64,000 nucleotides of DNA from Bradyrhizobium sp. CCGUVB4N (GTDB lineage Bacteria; Pseudomonadota; Alphaproteobacteria; Rhizobiales; Xanthobacteraceae): the NCBI RefSeq assembly GCF_024199945.1, contig NZ_JANADP010000001.1, positions 3,782,001 through 3,846,000 of the forward strand. The letters run 5' to 3'. The translations under genes were made by a program, and so were the position numbers. Below, one piece after another: positions 16,331 through 24,613 of this stretch. Position 1 is the stretch's first letter; each line of letters opens with the position of its first letter. A model generated the notes under the pieces. That model searched no databases, was not told the DNA's origin, and saw only the letters and a program-made list of their open reading frames with translations.

Positions 16331-17983
16331 CTACTCGCTGATCGTTGCCGTGTAATAGCTGGCATAGGCGACGCCGTTGTAGACCTCGCCCTTCAGCTTC
16401 GGCGACTGCACGTAGATGCGCTGGACGATCTGCGTGCGCGGGATGAAGTAGCCTTGCTCGAGGACATAGGTCTGCAACTCGTCGAGAAGCGGATTGCGGA
16501 TCTCGGCCGAGGAGGCGCCCGCAATCCTGTCGCGCAGATCGTTGAGCTTCTTGTCGCTGTCGCCGAGCGCGAACCAGTCCTCGCCGTTATTGGCATTGGT
16601 CAGGATGCTCGCCACCGTGCCGGCGTCGATGAAGCTGCGCGTCACCTCGTAGGCGGCAACGCCGGGGCCGCCGAACCGGACCTTCTCGCCGAACGTCACG
16701 ACGTCATAGGCCCGAATGGTCACCTTCCAGCCGATCTTGCCGAGTTGCTGTGCGATGAGCTCGTCGATCGCCTTCGCCGTCGCGAGGTAGGGATTGGAGT
16801 AGAGCGTCAGCGTCAGCTGCTTGCCGTCCTTGGCGCGGATGCCGCCGGCGCCTTTGGTCCAGCCGGCCTCGTCGAGCAGCTTCTCCGCCCTGGCGGGGTT
16901 GTAGGCCAGGAGGTCGCTGTGGTCGGTCGCACCGGGCACGTTGCTCTGGATGAAGGACGTCGCCAGCTTCCAGTCGGGTGTGTAGACGGTGTCGATGATC
17001 TCCTTGCGGTTGATGGCGGCCTGGAGCGCCTGGCGCACCTTCACATCGTTGTACGGCTCCAGCTTGGTGTTGACCGCAAGGCCGTTGACGAAGCCGAGAT
17101 AGCGTGGGGTTGCGGTGGTGAAGCCGGCGTCCTTGAGGGACTTCAATTCCTGCGGCGAAGGGCTGTAGGCGACATCGGCCTGGCCGGACTGAACAGCGGC
17201 GACCCGCAGCGATGGCTCGGACACGATCTTGTAGGTGATCGAATCCAGATAGGCCGGGCCGGTGTGGCCGACGGCAGCCGGCCCCCAATTGTAGTCCTTG
17301 CGCTTGACCAGCTTGACGAAGTCGCCTTCCTTCCAGGACGCGACAACGTACGGTCCGCTGCCCGATGTCCTGGAGAGGTCTGCCTGCTGGGCGGCGGGTT
17401 GCGCGATGCTCTTCGGTGAGATGAGGATCGAGCCATGGTAGCCGAGCGTCGGGATGAACCCGAGCGTCGGCGCCTTGAAGACGACCTTTACGGTCGTTGC
17501 ATCGACCGCCTCGGCGTGATCGTAGGTCTTCGGGAACAGGCCAACCGGGTTGATGCCCTCGTTCTTTCGGCCGGCGTACCAGATGTCGAGATTGGCGACG
17601 ACGGCCGACGCATCGAGTGGCGTGCCGTCCGAGAAGGTCACGCCTTTCTTGAGGTGCAGGGTGAACTGGGTGGCGTCGCTGCTCTGCTCCCAGCTCTCGG
17701 CGATCCACGGACTGACCTTGCCGTCGGCATCGACATAGACGAGCTTGTCGGTCACGTGACCCCAGATGTGGCCCTGGAAGCTGGAGATGGAGCTGTTGTT
17801 CGGAATCCAGGTGCCCCCGAGCGAGTCGATCAGGAAGGTGATGTTGCCGCCATTCGGCGCAGCGCCGGCACTTCGCGCCGGAGACAGGCCCGTCACGGTC
17901 GTCAAGGCGATGGCTGCCGCCACGGAGGTCGCTGCCAACAGGCGACGCCGGGAGAGCAAGAGCGAAGAGAAGCGCGCGGTCAT
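16331..17983 (-). CDS. ABC transporter periplasmic substrate-binding protein (SBP family 5), probable Tat signal
   Basis: A 550-residue extracytoplasmic binding protein of the oligopeptide/nickel class. The ATG at 17983 opens a signal sequence with an arginine triplet at residues 12-14 (LLLSRRRLLAA) and a hydrophobic stretch ending near ARSAGA, consistent with Tat or long Sec export. Family features include the early FLIDSLGGTWIPNN, the conserved VTDKLVYVDADGKVSPWIAESW and FTLHLKKGVTFSDGTPLDA. It is the first gene of the minus-strand importer and divergent from the dioxygenase-reductase gene, so the two units may be coregulated. A longer frame to 18097 lacks a better start. Confidence 0.9.
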   Translation of the reverse strand: MTARFSSLLLSRRRLLAATSVAAAIALTTVTGLSPARSAGAAPNGGNITFLIDSLGGTWIPNNSSISSFQGHIWGHVTDKLVYVDADGKVSPWIAESWEQSSDATQFTLHLKKGVTFSDGTPLDASAVVANLDIWYAGRKNEGINPVGLFPKTYDHAEAVDATTVKVVFKAPTLGFIPTLGYHGSILISPKSIAQPAAQQADLSRTSGSGPYVVASWKEGDFVKLVKRKDYNWGPAAVGHTGPAYLDSITYKIVSEPSLRVAAVQSGQADVAYSPSPQELKSLKDAGFTTATPRYLGFVNGLAVNTKLEPYNDVKVRQALQAAINRKEIIDTVYTPDWKLATSFIQSNVPGATDHSDLLAYNPARAEKLLDEAGWTKGAGGIRAKDGKQLTLTLYSNPYLATAKAIDELIAQQLGKIGWKVTIRAYDVVTFGEKVRFGGPGVAAYEVTRSFIDAGTVASILTNANNGEDWFALGDSDKKLNDLRDRIAGASSAEIRNPLLDELQTYVLEQGYFIPRTQIVQRIYVQSPKLKGEVYNGVAYASYYTATISE

Positions 17984-18310
17984 GGATAGCCCCTGATGAT
18001 TGGTGACGTCGATCAAGGCGCCGCAGTCATGGAGACGCGCGAAGCGATCGACATTTCCGCATAGGAGAGGCGAAACCAACGGACCTGGCCATTCCAAATT
18101 TCGCGCGAGATCGACAACAAACGTCCCGGCGTCAGGGCAATGCGCGCGACGTCCATTTCGTCGCCGGCACGAACGCGCGCGATCGCGCTGGCCTTCCGAC
18201 CGAATACGCGATTGCCGCGGGGCAACCTCGTGAGCGTCGATCCGGGAGGTGTGATTCCGGGAACCTGTCCCCGGATGGACGATTGACAGGCAATTATTAC
18301 ATGTCTAAAA

Positions 18311-18326
18311 ATATGCAAATTCATAT
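18311..18326. promoter_or_regulatory. ATATG-N6-CATAT palindrome in the divergent promoter gap
   Basis: The 361-base gap 17984-18344 separates the importer operon from the reductase gene. Its right end is AT-rich and holds this inverted repeat 18 bases before the reductase ATG. The left half (AAATATGC from 18309) recurs in front of iorA at 28345, where it belongs to another palindrome. A shared MarR-type operator is inferred. The rest of the gap shows no gene. Confidence 0.42.
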
Positions 18327-18344
18327 AATTCGTGAGATGCCTGA

Positions 18345-19295
18345 ATGGACGCGCATCCGCTGAAGCTCAAGGTCAGGTCGTATGCCGCGGAGACGCCGTT
18401 CATACGGAGCCTTGTGTTTGACGTGGATGGCGGCGTCGTGCCGCGATGGCAGGCAGGCGCGCATGTCCGCGTGGCGCTTCCCGATGGAGGCGACCGGCCA
18501 TACTCGCTGATGGCCTTGCCGGGCCTGCCCGAGGGCGCGCTGGCGCTCGGGGTGCTGCGCGAGGAGGCCTCGACCGGCGGATCGCAGTTCATGCATGCGT
18601 TGAAGATCGGCGATGTCGTCAAGGCGAGTGCGCCGGTCAACAATTTTCATCTGCACCAGGACGCGGCGCCTGCGCTGCTGTTTGCCGGCGGCATCGGCAT
18701 CACGCCGATCCTGTCGATGGCGGCGGAGCTCACCGCCCGCGCTAATCCGTTTCGCCTGCACTATGCCGGCCGCGCGCAAGGACTGTTGGCGTTCGTGCCG
18801 CATCTCCGGGAGATCTGCGCCAAAAGCCTGTCCATTCATTACGACAGCGACGAATCCCGCCTGGACATTGCGGCGGCGCTCGGCGCCGCAGCCGCAGGCT
18901 CCCATGTCTATGTCTGCGGTCCGGCGGGCATGATCGAAGCGGTGAGGGCGGCGGCGCTTGCCGGGAGCATTCCGTCCGACCGCATGCACCACGAGCTCTT
19001 CAAGGCGGAGCAGCCGGGTTCGCCCGACAGGCCGTTCGAGGTCGAGCTCAAATCGTCGGGGCAGATCGTCAGCGTTGCAGCCGGTCAGACCATCATCCAG
19101 GCGCTGGAAGCGGCGGGGCTCGACGTGCTCTACGACTGCCAGCGCGGCGATTGCGGCATCTGCCAGTGCGGCGTGATCGAAGGGGTGCCCGACCATCGCG
19201 ACGTCATTCTCAGCGACGACGAGAAGGCATCCAACAAGGTCATGCAGATCTGCGTGTCACGCGCGAAATCGGAACGTCTGGTGCTGGATCTATGA
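18345..19295 (+). CDS. ring-hydroxylating dioxygenase reductase (flavin + NAD + plant-type [2Fe-2S])
   Basis: A 316-residue reductase of the phthalate-dioxygenase/vanillate-demethylase class. It has an N-terminal flavin domain with the RPYSL motif near residue 48 and a nucleotide domain (FAGGIGITPILSMA). The C-terminal [2Fe-2S] domain has the cluster motif YDCQRGDCGICQCG and a later cysteine in VMQICVS. It passes electrons from NAD(P)H to the Rieske dioxygenase encoded next, whose possible earlier start (19292) overlaps this stop. It leads a plus-strand operon of reductase, alpha, beta, CoA ligase and SDR. Confidence 0.9.
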   Translation: MDAHPLKLKVRSYAAETPFIRSLVFDVDGGVVPRWQAGAHVRVALPDGGDRPYSLMALPGLPEGALALGVLREEASTGGSQFMHALKIGDVVKASAPVNNFHLHQDAAPALLFAGGIGITPILSMAAELTARANPFRLHYAGRAQGLLAFVPHLREICAKSLSIHYDSDESRLDIAAALGAAAAGSHVYVCGPAGMIEAVRAAALAGSIPSDRMHHELFKAEQPGSPDRPFEVELKSSGQIVSVAAGQTIIQALEAAGLDVLYDCQRGDCGICQCGVIEGVPDHRDVILSDDEKASNKVMQICVSRAKSERLVLDL

Positions 19296-19312
19296 GGGAG
19301 GCGAGGCACGCC

Positions 19313-20653
19313 ATGGCGAAATACGGACGGAATGCCCACGCGATCGCGGGACTGGTGCGCGACGCCGAAGTGCATCGCGACGTCTATGTCGACCCCGAGG
19401 TCTTCGAGCTCGAGATGGAGCACCTGTTCCCGAACAGCTGGGTCTATGTCGGGCACGCGAGCCAATTGTCGAAACCCGGCGATTTCATCACCGCCAATAT
19501 CGGCCGGCAACCGGTGCTGGCGAGCCGCCATACCGACGGCTCCATCCACGTGTTCTACAATCGCTGTCCGCATAAGGGTGTGAAGATCGCGTCCGAGCCC
19601 TGCGGCAATACCGGAAAGTTCTTCCGCTGCCCCTACCACGCCTGGTCCTTCAAGACCGACGGCGCGCTGCTCGCGATCCCGCTCAAGAAGGGTTACGAAG
19701 GCACCGGCTTCGGCGACACCCCGGCAAATGGAGGACTGTCGAAAGTCAGGAACGTCGTGATCTATCGCGATTTCATCTTCGCGCGGCTCAACGATGACGG
19801 CGTGTCCTTCGAGGACTATTTCGGCGAGAGCCTCTCGACCATCGACAACATGGTCGACCGCTCGCCGGAGGGCAAGCTCGCCGTCATCGCCACGCCGATC
19901 CGTTACATGCACACCTGCAACTGGAAGATGCTGGTCGAGAACCAGACCGACACCTGCCATCCGATGGTCGCGCATGAGAGTTCGGCCGGCACCGCGGTCA
20001 AGGTCTGGAAGCGCGAGCAGGGCGATTCCACCGAGACGCCGATGGCGGTGCAGCTCTATGGTCCCTTCATGAGCCCGTACGAGTTCTACGAGCAGAGCGG
20101 CATCCGGATCTGGCCGAACGGCCATGGCCACACCGGCGTCGCCAACTCCATCCATTCCAATTACTCGGATATCCCCGGCTATCTCGACCAGATGGTCTCG
20201 GCCTACGGCGAGACGCGGGCGCACGAGATTCTCGGCGAGGTCAGGCACAACACCGTGTATTTCCCGAACATCATGGTGAAGGGTGCCGTCCAGATCCTGC
20301 GCAACTTCATCCCGATTGCGGTCGACAGGACGCTGGTCGAGAGCTGGGTCTATCGCCTGGTCGGCGCGCCCGACAAGCTCTACGAGCGCGCGTTGATGTA
20401 CAACCGCTTCATCAACGCGCCAACCTCGATCGTCGGCCACGACGATCTCGAGATGTACGAGCGGGCGCAGGAGGGCCTGAAGTCCAACGGCAATCAATGG
20501 GTCAATCTCCGCCGGCTCTACGAGAGCAACGAAGAGCCTGACATCACGGCGGTGATCAACGGTACGTCGGAGCGCCAGATGCGCAACCAGTTTCATGCCT
20601 GGGCGAAATTCATGACCATGGACATGGACAAGCACGTCGAGGCCGCCGAATGA
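19313..20653 (+). CDS. aromatic-ring-hydroxylating Rieske dioxygenase, alpha subunit
   Basis: A 446-residue catalytic subunit. The Rieske [2Fe-2S] ligands appear as NRCPHKG and CPYHAW near residues 85-108. The mononuclear iron site follows the QTDTCHPMVAH pattern near residue 210. The ATG at 19313 has GGGAGGCGAG upstream; an ATG at 19292 overlapping the reductase stop would add seven residues. Size and the presence of a small beta subunit fit salicylate/anthranilate/benzoate-type oxygenases. Gentisate dioxygenase 9 kb downstream makes a 5-hydroxylating or gentisate-forming role attractive but unproven. Confidence 0.9.
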   Translation: MAKYGRNAHAIAGLVRDAEVHRDVYVDPEVFELEMEHLFPNSWVYVGHASQLSKPGDFITANIGRQPVLASRHTDGSIHVFYNRCPHKGVKIASEPCGNTGKFFRCPYHAWSFKTDGALLAIPLKKGYEGTGFGDTPANGGLSKVRNVVIYRDFIFARLNDDGVSFEDYFGESLSTIDNMVDRSPEGKLAVIATPIRYMHTCNWKMLVENQTDTCHPMVAHESSAGTAVKVWKREQGDSTETPMAVQLYGPFMSPYEFYEQSGIRIWPNGHGHTGVANSIHSNYSDIPGYLDQMVSAYGETRAHEILGEVRHNTVYFPNIMVKGAVQILRNFIPIAVDRTLVESWVYRLVGAPDKLYERALMYNRFINAPTSIVGHDDLEMYERAQEGLKSNGNQWVNLRRLYESNEEPDITAVINGTSERQMRNQFHAWAKFMTMDMDKHVEAAE

Positions 20654-21126
20654 TCACCGAAGGGACGATCATTGATCTGATCTACCGGGAGGCCGAGCTT
20701 CTCGACACGATGCAATGGCAATCGTGGCTCGACCTGTTTCACCCCGAAGGGCGCTACTGGATGCCGCTGGAATGGCAGCAGCAGGATCCGGTGCTGCAGC
20801 CGTCGTTGATGTACGAGGATCTGTTGCTGCTCAAGGTGCGAGTCGAGCGTCTGGCCGGCGAGCGGACCTTCAGCCAGAAGCCCAAGAGCCGCTGCCATCA
20901 TCTGCTTCAGGCACCGCTGATCGTGGCGTGCGATCCGGCCGCGGGGGTCTTCAAGGCGCGGACCTCCTACATCTATACCGAGACGCGCGGTGACCTGCTG
21001 GAGCGCTATTCGGGGTGGGCGTCGCACGATCTCGTCCAGGTCGGCGATGCCCTCAAGATCAAGCTCAAGCGGGTCGATCTCGTCAATTTCGATGCGCCGT
21101 TCGGAAACATTCAACTCTTCATGTGA
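20650..21126 (+). CDS. aromatic-ring-hydroxylating dioxygenase, beta subunit
   Basis: A 158-residue small subunit of the NTF2-like dioxygenase beta family. It has the N-terminal LIYREAELLDTMQWQSWLDL and the RYWMPLEWQQQ and YIYTETRGDLLERYSGW segments. It starts four bases inside the alpha gene (ATGA overlap). The beta subunit is structural in the alpha3beta3 hexamer and can influence substrate choice. Its presence puts the enzyme with the two-subunit oxygenases rather than the alpha-only vanillate or phthalate types. Confidence 0.9.
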   Translation: MITEGTIIDLIYREAELLDTMQWQSWLDLFHPEGRYWMPLEWQQQDPVLQPSLMYEDLLLLKVRVERLAGERTFSQKPKSRCHHLLQAPLIVACDPAAGVFKARTSYIYTETRGDLLERYSGWASHDLVQVGDALKIKLKRVDLVNFDAPFGNIQLFM

Positions 21127-21133
21127 GTATGCC

Positions 21134-22744
21134 TTGACCGCCACCGTCTACGCCCGCTTTCATGAAACCGCGCTGCGCCGAGGCGAGGCGGGATTCCTCA
21201 ACGTGCTGCCGGAGACGGCCCAGATCTACGGTATCCCGGCAGGCGAGATTCCCTATCGCGCCATGCTTGATCGTGTGGAGCGCTGGCGGGCAGCCTTTGC
21301 GAACAAGGGATACGGTGAGGGCCACCGGGTCGGGCTTCTGCTTCAGAACCGGCCGGTTTTCGTTGAGCTGTGGTTCGCGCTCAACGCCCTCGGCGTCTCC
21401 GTGGTGCCGATCAATCCGGATCTGCGGCTGAGCGAGCTCGAATACATCATCGGGCATTCCGAGATGAACGCGGCGTTCGTCCTCGCCGAGCGGCGTGATG
21501 AGGTGGAGCTGGCGGCGCGTCAGGCGGGGCGGCCGATCCCGGTCGTGACTGATCTGGACGACGTTCCCGCGCCCTTCGGCGGTGCGCGGCCGCCGATCGT
21601 GGGAGGCGAGGCGAGCGAATGCGCGCTGCTCTATACATCCGGAACGACCGGGCAGCCGAAGGGCTGCGTGCTCACCAACACCTATTTCCTGCATTCCGGA
21701 AACTGGTATCGCGACGTCGGCGGCCTGATCGATCTCAGGGGCGACGGCGAGCGCATGATCACGCCGCTGCCGCTGTTTCACATGAACGCCATGGCGGTGT
21801 CGCTGATGGCGATGCTGTCGGTCGGCGGCAGCCTGACCATGCTCGATCGCTTCCATCCGCGCACCTGGTGGACGTCGGTGCGCGACAGCCGCGCCACCTG
21901 CCTGCATTATCTCGGCGTGATGCCGTCGATGCTGATGAGCGCGCCGGCATCGGAGCAGGACAGGGCGCACACCGTGCGCTTCGGCTTCGGCGCCGGCGTC
22001 GACAAGCTGCTGCACGCGCCGTTCGAGCAGCGCTTCGGCTTTCCGCTGCTGGAAGCCTGGGCGATGACCGAGACGGGAAGCGGCGGCGTCATTGCCGCCA
22101 ATGTCGAGCCGCGCAAGATCGGCACCAGCTGTTTCGGACGCCCGGCGCCGGAGGTCGAAATTCGCATCGTCGATGACGGCGGACACGACGCGCCGGTCGG
22201 GACGCCAGGCGAACTCCTGGTCCGGCGCGCCGGCGCCGACCCGCGCTACGGCTTCTTCCGGGAGTACCTGAAGAATCCGCAAGCGACCAACGAGGCGTGG
22301 GACGGCGGCTGGCTGCATACCGGCGATATCGTGTCGCGCGATGCGGACGGCGATCTTCATTTTGTCGATCGCAAGAAGAACGTGATCCGCCGTTCCGGCG
22401 AGAACATCGCCGCGGTCGAGGTCGAGTCCGTCCTCAACCGCCATCCGGCCATCCGGCAGGCCGCGGTGGCGGCGACGCCCGATCAGGTCCGCGGCGACGA
22501 GGTTGCGGCGGTCATCATCGCCGGGCAGGCGGGCGCCGACCGCGCGCTCGCCGAGGAGATCGTGCGCTGGAGCCTGGAGCAGATGGCGTATTACAAGGCG
22601 CCGGGCTGGATCTCGTTCGTCGACGGCCTGCCGCTGACCGCGACCGAGAAGATCCAGCGCGGCGGCCTGAAGGATCTTGTCGCCAAGCTGATGCGCGACG
22701 GTGCGTTCTTCGATCTGCGCGACCTCAAGAAGCGGCAGGTTTGA
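21134..22744 (+). CDS. AMP-binding acyl/aryl-CoA ligase
   Basis: A 536-residue adenylate-forming ligase. The P-loop-like motif LLYTSGTTGQPKGC is near residue 170. AWAMTETGSGG, GGWLHTGDIVSRD and the C-terminal lysine region (ATEKIQRGGLKD) follow in normal order. No ATG fits: the frame opens after the beta gene, and a TTG at 21134 (L-T-A-T-V-Y) gives the expected N-terminus. It activates a carboxylic acid as its CoA thioester. Sitting directly after the dioxygenase and before a thioesterase farther down, it suggests ring hydroxylation of a CoA ester or side-chain activation. Confidence 0.85.
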   Translation: MTATVYARFHETALRRGEAGFLNVLPETAQIYGIPAGEIPYRAMLDRVERWRAAFANKGYGEGHRVGLLLQNRPVFVELWFALNALGVSVVPINPDLRLSELEYIIGHSEMNAAFVLAERRDEVELAARQAGRPIPVVTDLDDVPAPFGGARPPIVGGEASECALLYTSGTTGQPKGCVLTNTYFLHSGNWYRDVGGLIDLRGDGERMITPLPLFHMNAMAVSLMAMLSVGGSLTMLDRFHPRTWWTSVRDSRATCLHYLGVMPSMLMSAPASEQDRAHTVRFGFGAGVDKLLHAPFEQRFGFPLLEAWAMTETGSGGVIAANVEPRKIGTSCFGRPAPEVEIRIVDDGGHDAPVGTPGELLVRRAGADPRYGFFREYLKNPQATNEAWDGGWLHTGDIVSRDADGDLHFVDRKKNVIRRSGENIAAVEVESVLNRHPAIRQAAVAATPDQVRGDEVAAVIIAGQAGADRALAEEIVRWSLEQMAYYKAPGWISFVDGLPLTATEKIQRGGLKDLVAKLMRDGAFFDLRDLKKRQV

Positions 22745-22746
22745 TC

Positions 22747-23475
22747 ATGAGCGAGATCGGCACGACACTCATCACCGGCGGCAATTCGGGGATCGGCGAG
22801 GCGCTGGCGAAAAGGCTCGTCGAGCGCGGGCAGCGCGTGGTCTCGGTCGGGCTGGAGGCGCCGAGCTGGACGCATGATCTGCTGGCGTCCTATCGCGCCG
22901 ATCTCTCCGATATCGAGGAGACACGCGCGATCGCGCAGGAGATCTGCCGTGATCACGCCGTCGATCGCCTCGTGCACAATGCCGGCGTCATCCTGCCGAA
23001 CCTGCTGCCGGACGCCAGGCCGGAGGACATTCTGATGCTGGCGCAGCTGCATCTGGGCGCGCCGATGCTGCTGACCCAGGCCGCGCTGGAAGGGATGCGT
23101 GCCCGCCGCTTCGGGCGCATCGTGTTCGTCTCTTCGCGCGCCGCGATGGGCGCGGCGACGCGTTCGGCCTATTCGGCGACCAAGGCCGGGGTGCATGGCA
23201 TGGCGCGGACCTGGGCGCTGGAGCTCGCGGCTGATGGCATCACCGTGAACGTCGTCGCGCCAGGGCCGATCCTGACCGACAATTTCTGGGGCATCGTCCC
23301 GAAAGGTTCCGAGCAGCAGGAGCGGATGGCGCGCAACGTACCCGTCGGGCGGCTCGGCTCGCGCGAGGATGTGGCGCACGCGATCGAGTTTTTCCTCGAC
23401 GAGCGCTCCGATTTCGTCACCGGCCAGGTGCTCTATGTCTGCGGCGGCACCAGCCTCGTCGGTCTCGGTCCGTAA
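22747..23475 (+). CDS. short-chain dehydrogenase/reductase (SDR)
   Basis: A 242-residue classical SDR. It has the NAD(P) motif TGGNSGIG near residues 10-17, NAG at about residue 79, the serine in VFVSSRAAMG and the catalytic YSATK pair near residues 141-145. It begins two bases after the CoA ligase stop and is the last gene of the plus-strand operon, converging on a MarR gene 10 bases away. It may oxidise a dihydrodiol or hydroxyacyl product of the oxygenase. The exact substrate is open. Confidence 0.86.
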   Translation: MSEIGTTLITGGNSGIGEALAKRLVERGQRVVSVGLEAPSWTHDLLASYRADLSDIEETRAIAQEICRDHAVDRLVHNAGVILPNLLPDARPEDILMLAQLHLGAPMLLTQAALEGMRARRFGRIVFVSSRAAMGAATRSAYSATKAGVHGMARTWALELAADGITVNVVAPGPILTDNFWGIVPKGSEQQERMARNVPVGRLGSREDVAHAIEFFLDERSDFVTGQVLYVCGGTSLVGLGP

Positions 23476-23485
23476 CGCTCGCCGC

Positions 23486-23968
23486 CTAGATCTGGTTCTG
23501 GCGGATGTTCTCGACCATCTTGGCCAGCACCCGCGCGCAGACTTCGATGTCGTCGGGGTCGATGCCTTCGATCAGGTTGTCGTAATTGTTCGCCATGATC
23601 GGCCAGATCTTGCGCAGCAGTGCTTCGCCGTCCGGCGTCAGCCCCACGACGCGGCGGCGCTGGTCTTCCTCGGCGATCTCGCGCTTGACGAGGCCGGACG
23701 ACACCATGGACTCGACCATGCGGCTCGCGGTCGACTGCTCGGTCACCGCGAGGACGGCGACCTCGTTGACGGTGAGGGTCTTGTAGATGAACAGCACCGA
23801 CAGCGTCCGGAATACGACATTGTTAACGCCATGCTCGCTCAAATCGCGGTTCTGATCGAGGTTCCAGCGATTGGCGAGCCGGTTGAACAGATACGGGATG
23901 TAGGTCTGCAGCTGGTCCCTGGTCCGCGGCGGACCCGACTTCCATCTGCTCTTGGATTCTCTGGCCAT
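23486..23968 (-). CDS. MarR-family regulator 1
   Basis: A 160-residue winged-helix regulator. The HTH covers about residues 60-100 (TVNEVAVLAVTEQSTASRMVESMVSSGLVKRE) and the wing carries DQRRRVVGLTPDGEALL. The ATG at 23968 shares one base with the stop of the second MarR gene, so the two are made together. They lie downstream of iorBA on the minus strand and convergent with the dioxygenase operon. Likely a ligand-released repressor of one or more promoters of this cluster. Confidence 0.86.
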   Translation of the reverse strand: MARESKSRWKSGPPRTRDQLQTYIPYLFNRLANRWNLDQNRDLSEHGVNNVVFRTLSVLFIYKTLTVNEVAVLAVTEQSTASRMVESMVSSGLVKREIAEEDQRRRVVGLTPDGEALLRKIWPIMANNYDNLIEGIDPDDIEVCARVLAKMVENIRQNQI

Positions 23969-24462
23969 TATCTCTTGCGACTTTGCTTCTTGGTCTCGGT
24001 ATGAAGTTTTGAGGAAAGGGACTTGAGCACGGACAGCGCATTGTCCAGCTCCCGGGCCGAAACGTTCTCGAGCCGTTTGGCGAGATGCTTCTTGTGGATT
24101 TCGGCTGCCTTCCTGAACAGCGCTTCGCCTTTCGGCGTCAGGCGCACGATGAAGGACCGCCGGTCCTCGCTCGACATCTCCCGGCTGATGAGGTCGTCGG
24201 CGAGAAGACGCTGCACCAGCCCCGAGACGTTGCCGCCGGTGACCTTCAGGTTTTGCGACAATTGCCCGAGCGCGAGGCCGTCCCGGGTGCGATCGAGCTG
24301 GGCCAGCACGTCGAATTTTGCGAGCGAAAGGCCGAACTCGGAGCTCAGCATCGCATTCAGCGACGCGAACAGCTCGCCATGCAGCGACAGCAATTGCAGC
24401 CAAAGCCGGGTTTCAATCTGCCCGGCGACGGGAACGATGTTCTCTTTGAGTGCTGCCGGCAT
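23968..24462 (-). CDS. MarR-family regulator 2
   Basis: A 164-residue MarR protein. It has an N-terminal dimer helix (RLWLQLLSLHGELFASLNAML), the FDVLAQLDR core, and a recognition region GNVSGLVQRLLADDLISRE with wing DRRSFIVRLTPKGEALF. It resembles the MarR at 59169 more than its partner at 23486, sharing WL.LL, FDVLAQLDR and GN at matching positions. One ligand or operator type may therefore serve both catabolic regions. Its start is 151 bases from the iorB stop, which may contain a promoter. Confidence 0.86.
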   Translation of the reverse strand: MPAALKENIVPVAGQIETRLWLQLLSLHGELFASLNAMLSSEFGLSLAKFDVLAQLDRTRDGLALGQLSQNLKVTGGNVSGLVQRLLADDLISREMSSEDRRSFIVRLTPKGEALFRKAAEIHKKHLAKRLENVSARELDNALSVLKSLSSKLHTETKKQSRKR

Positions 24463-24613
24463 TGCATGACCATCGAGGACAAAATGTCTCGTCAGTTGAA
24501 GGGATTATCGCGGGTCTTTCGCTCCGATTAGCAACTTGAGAATCGTAGTCAAGATTGATCCTGACGCCCTTGGGGGCGAACGGCAATCCGATCCAGCGCC
24601 CGCTCCGGTGGAA

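Noticed and set aside
15365..17419. A 684-codon plus-strand frame opposite the DppB permease and binding protein
   Set aside because: Antisense shadow; composition is charged and repetitive, and the minus-strand genes are unmistakable.
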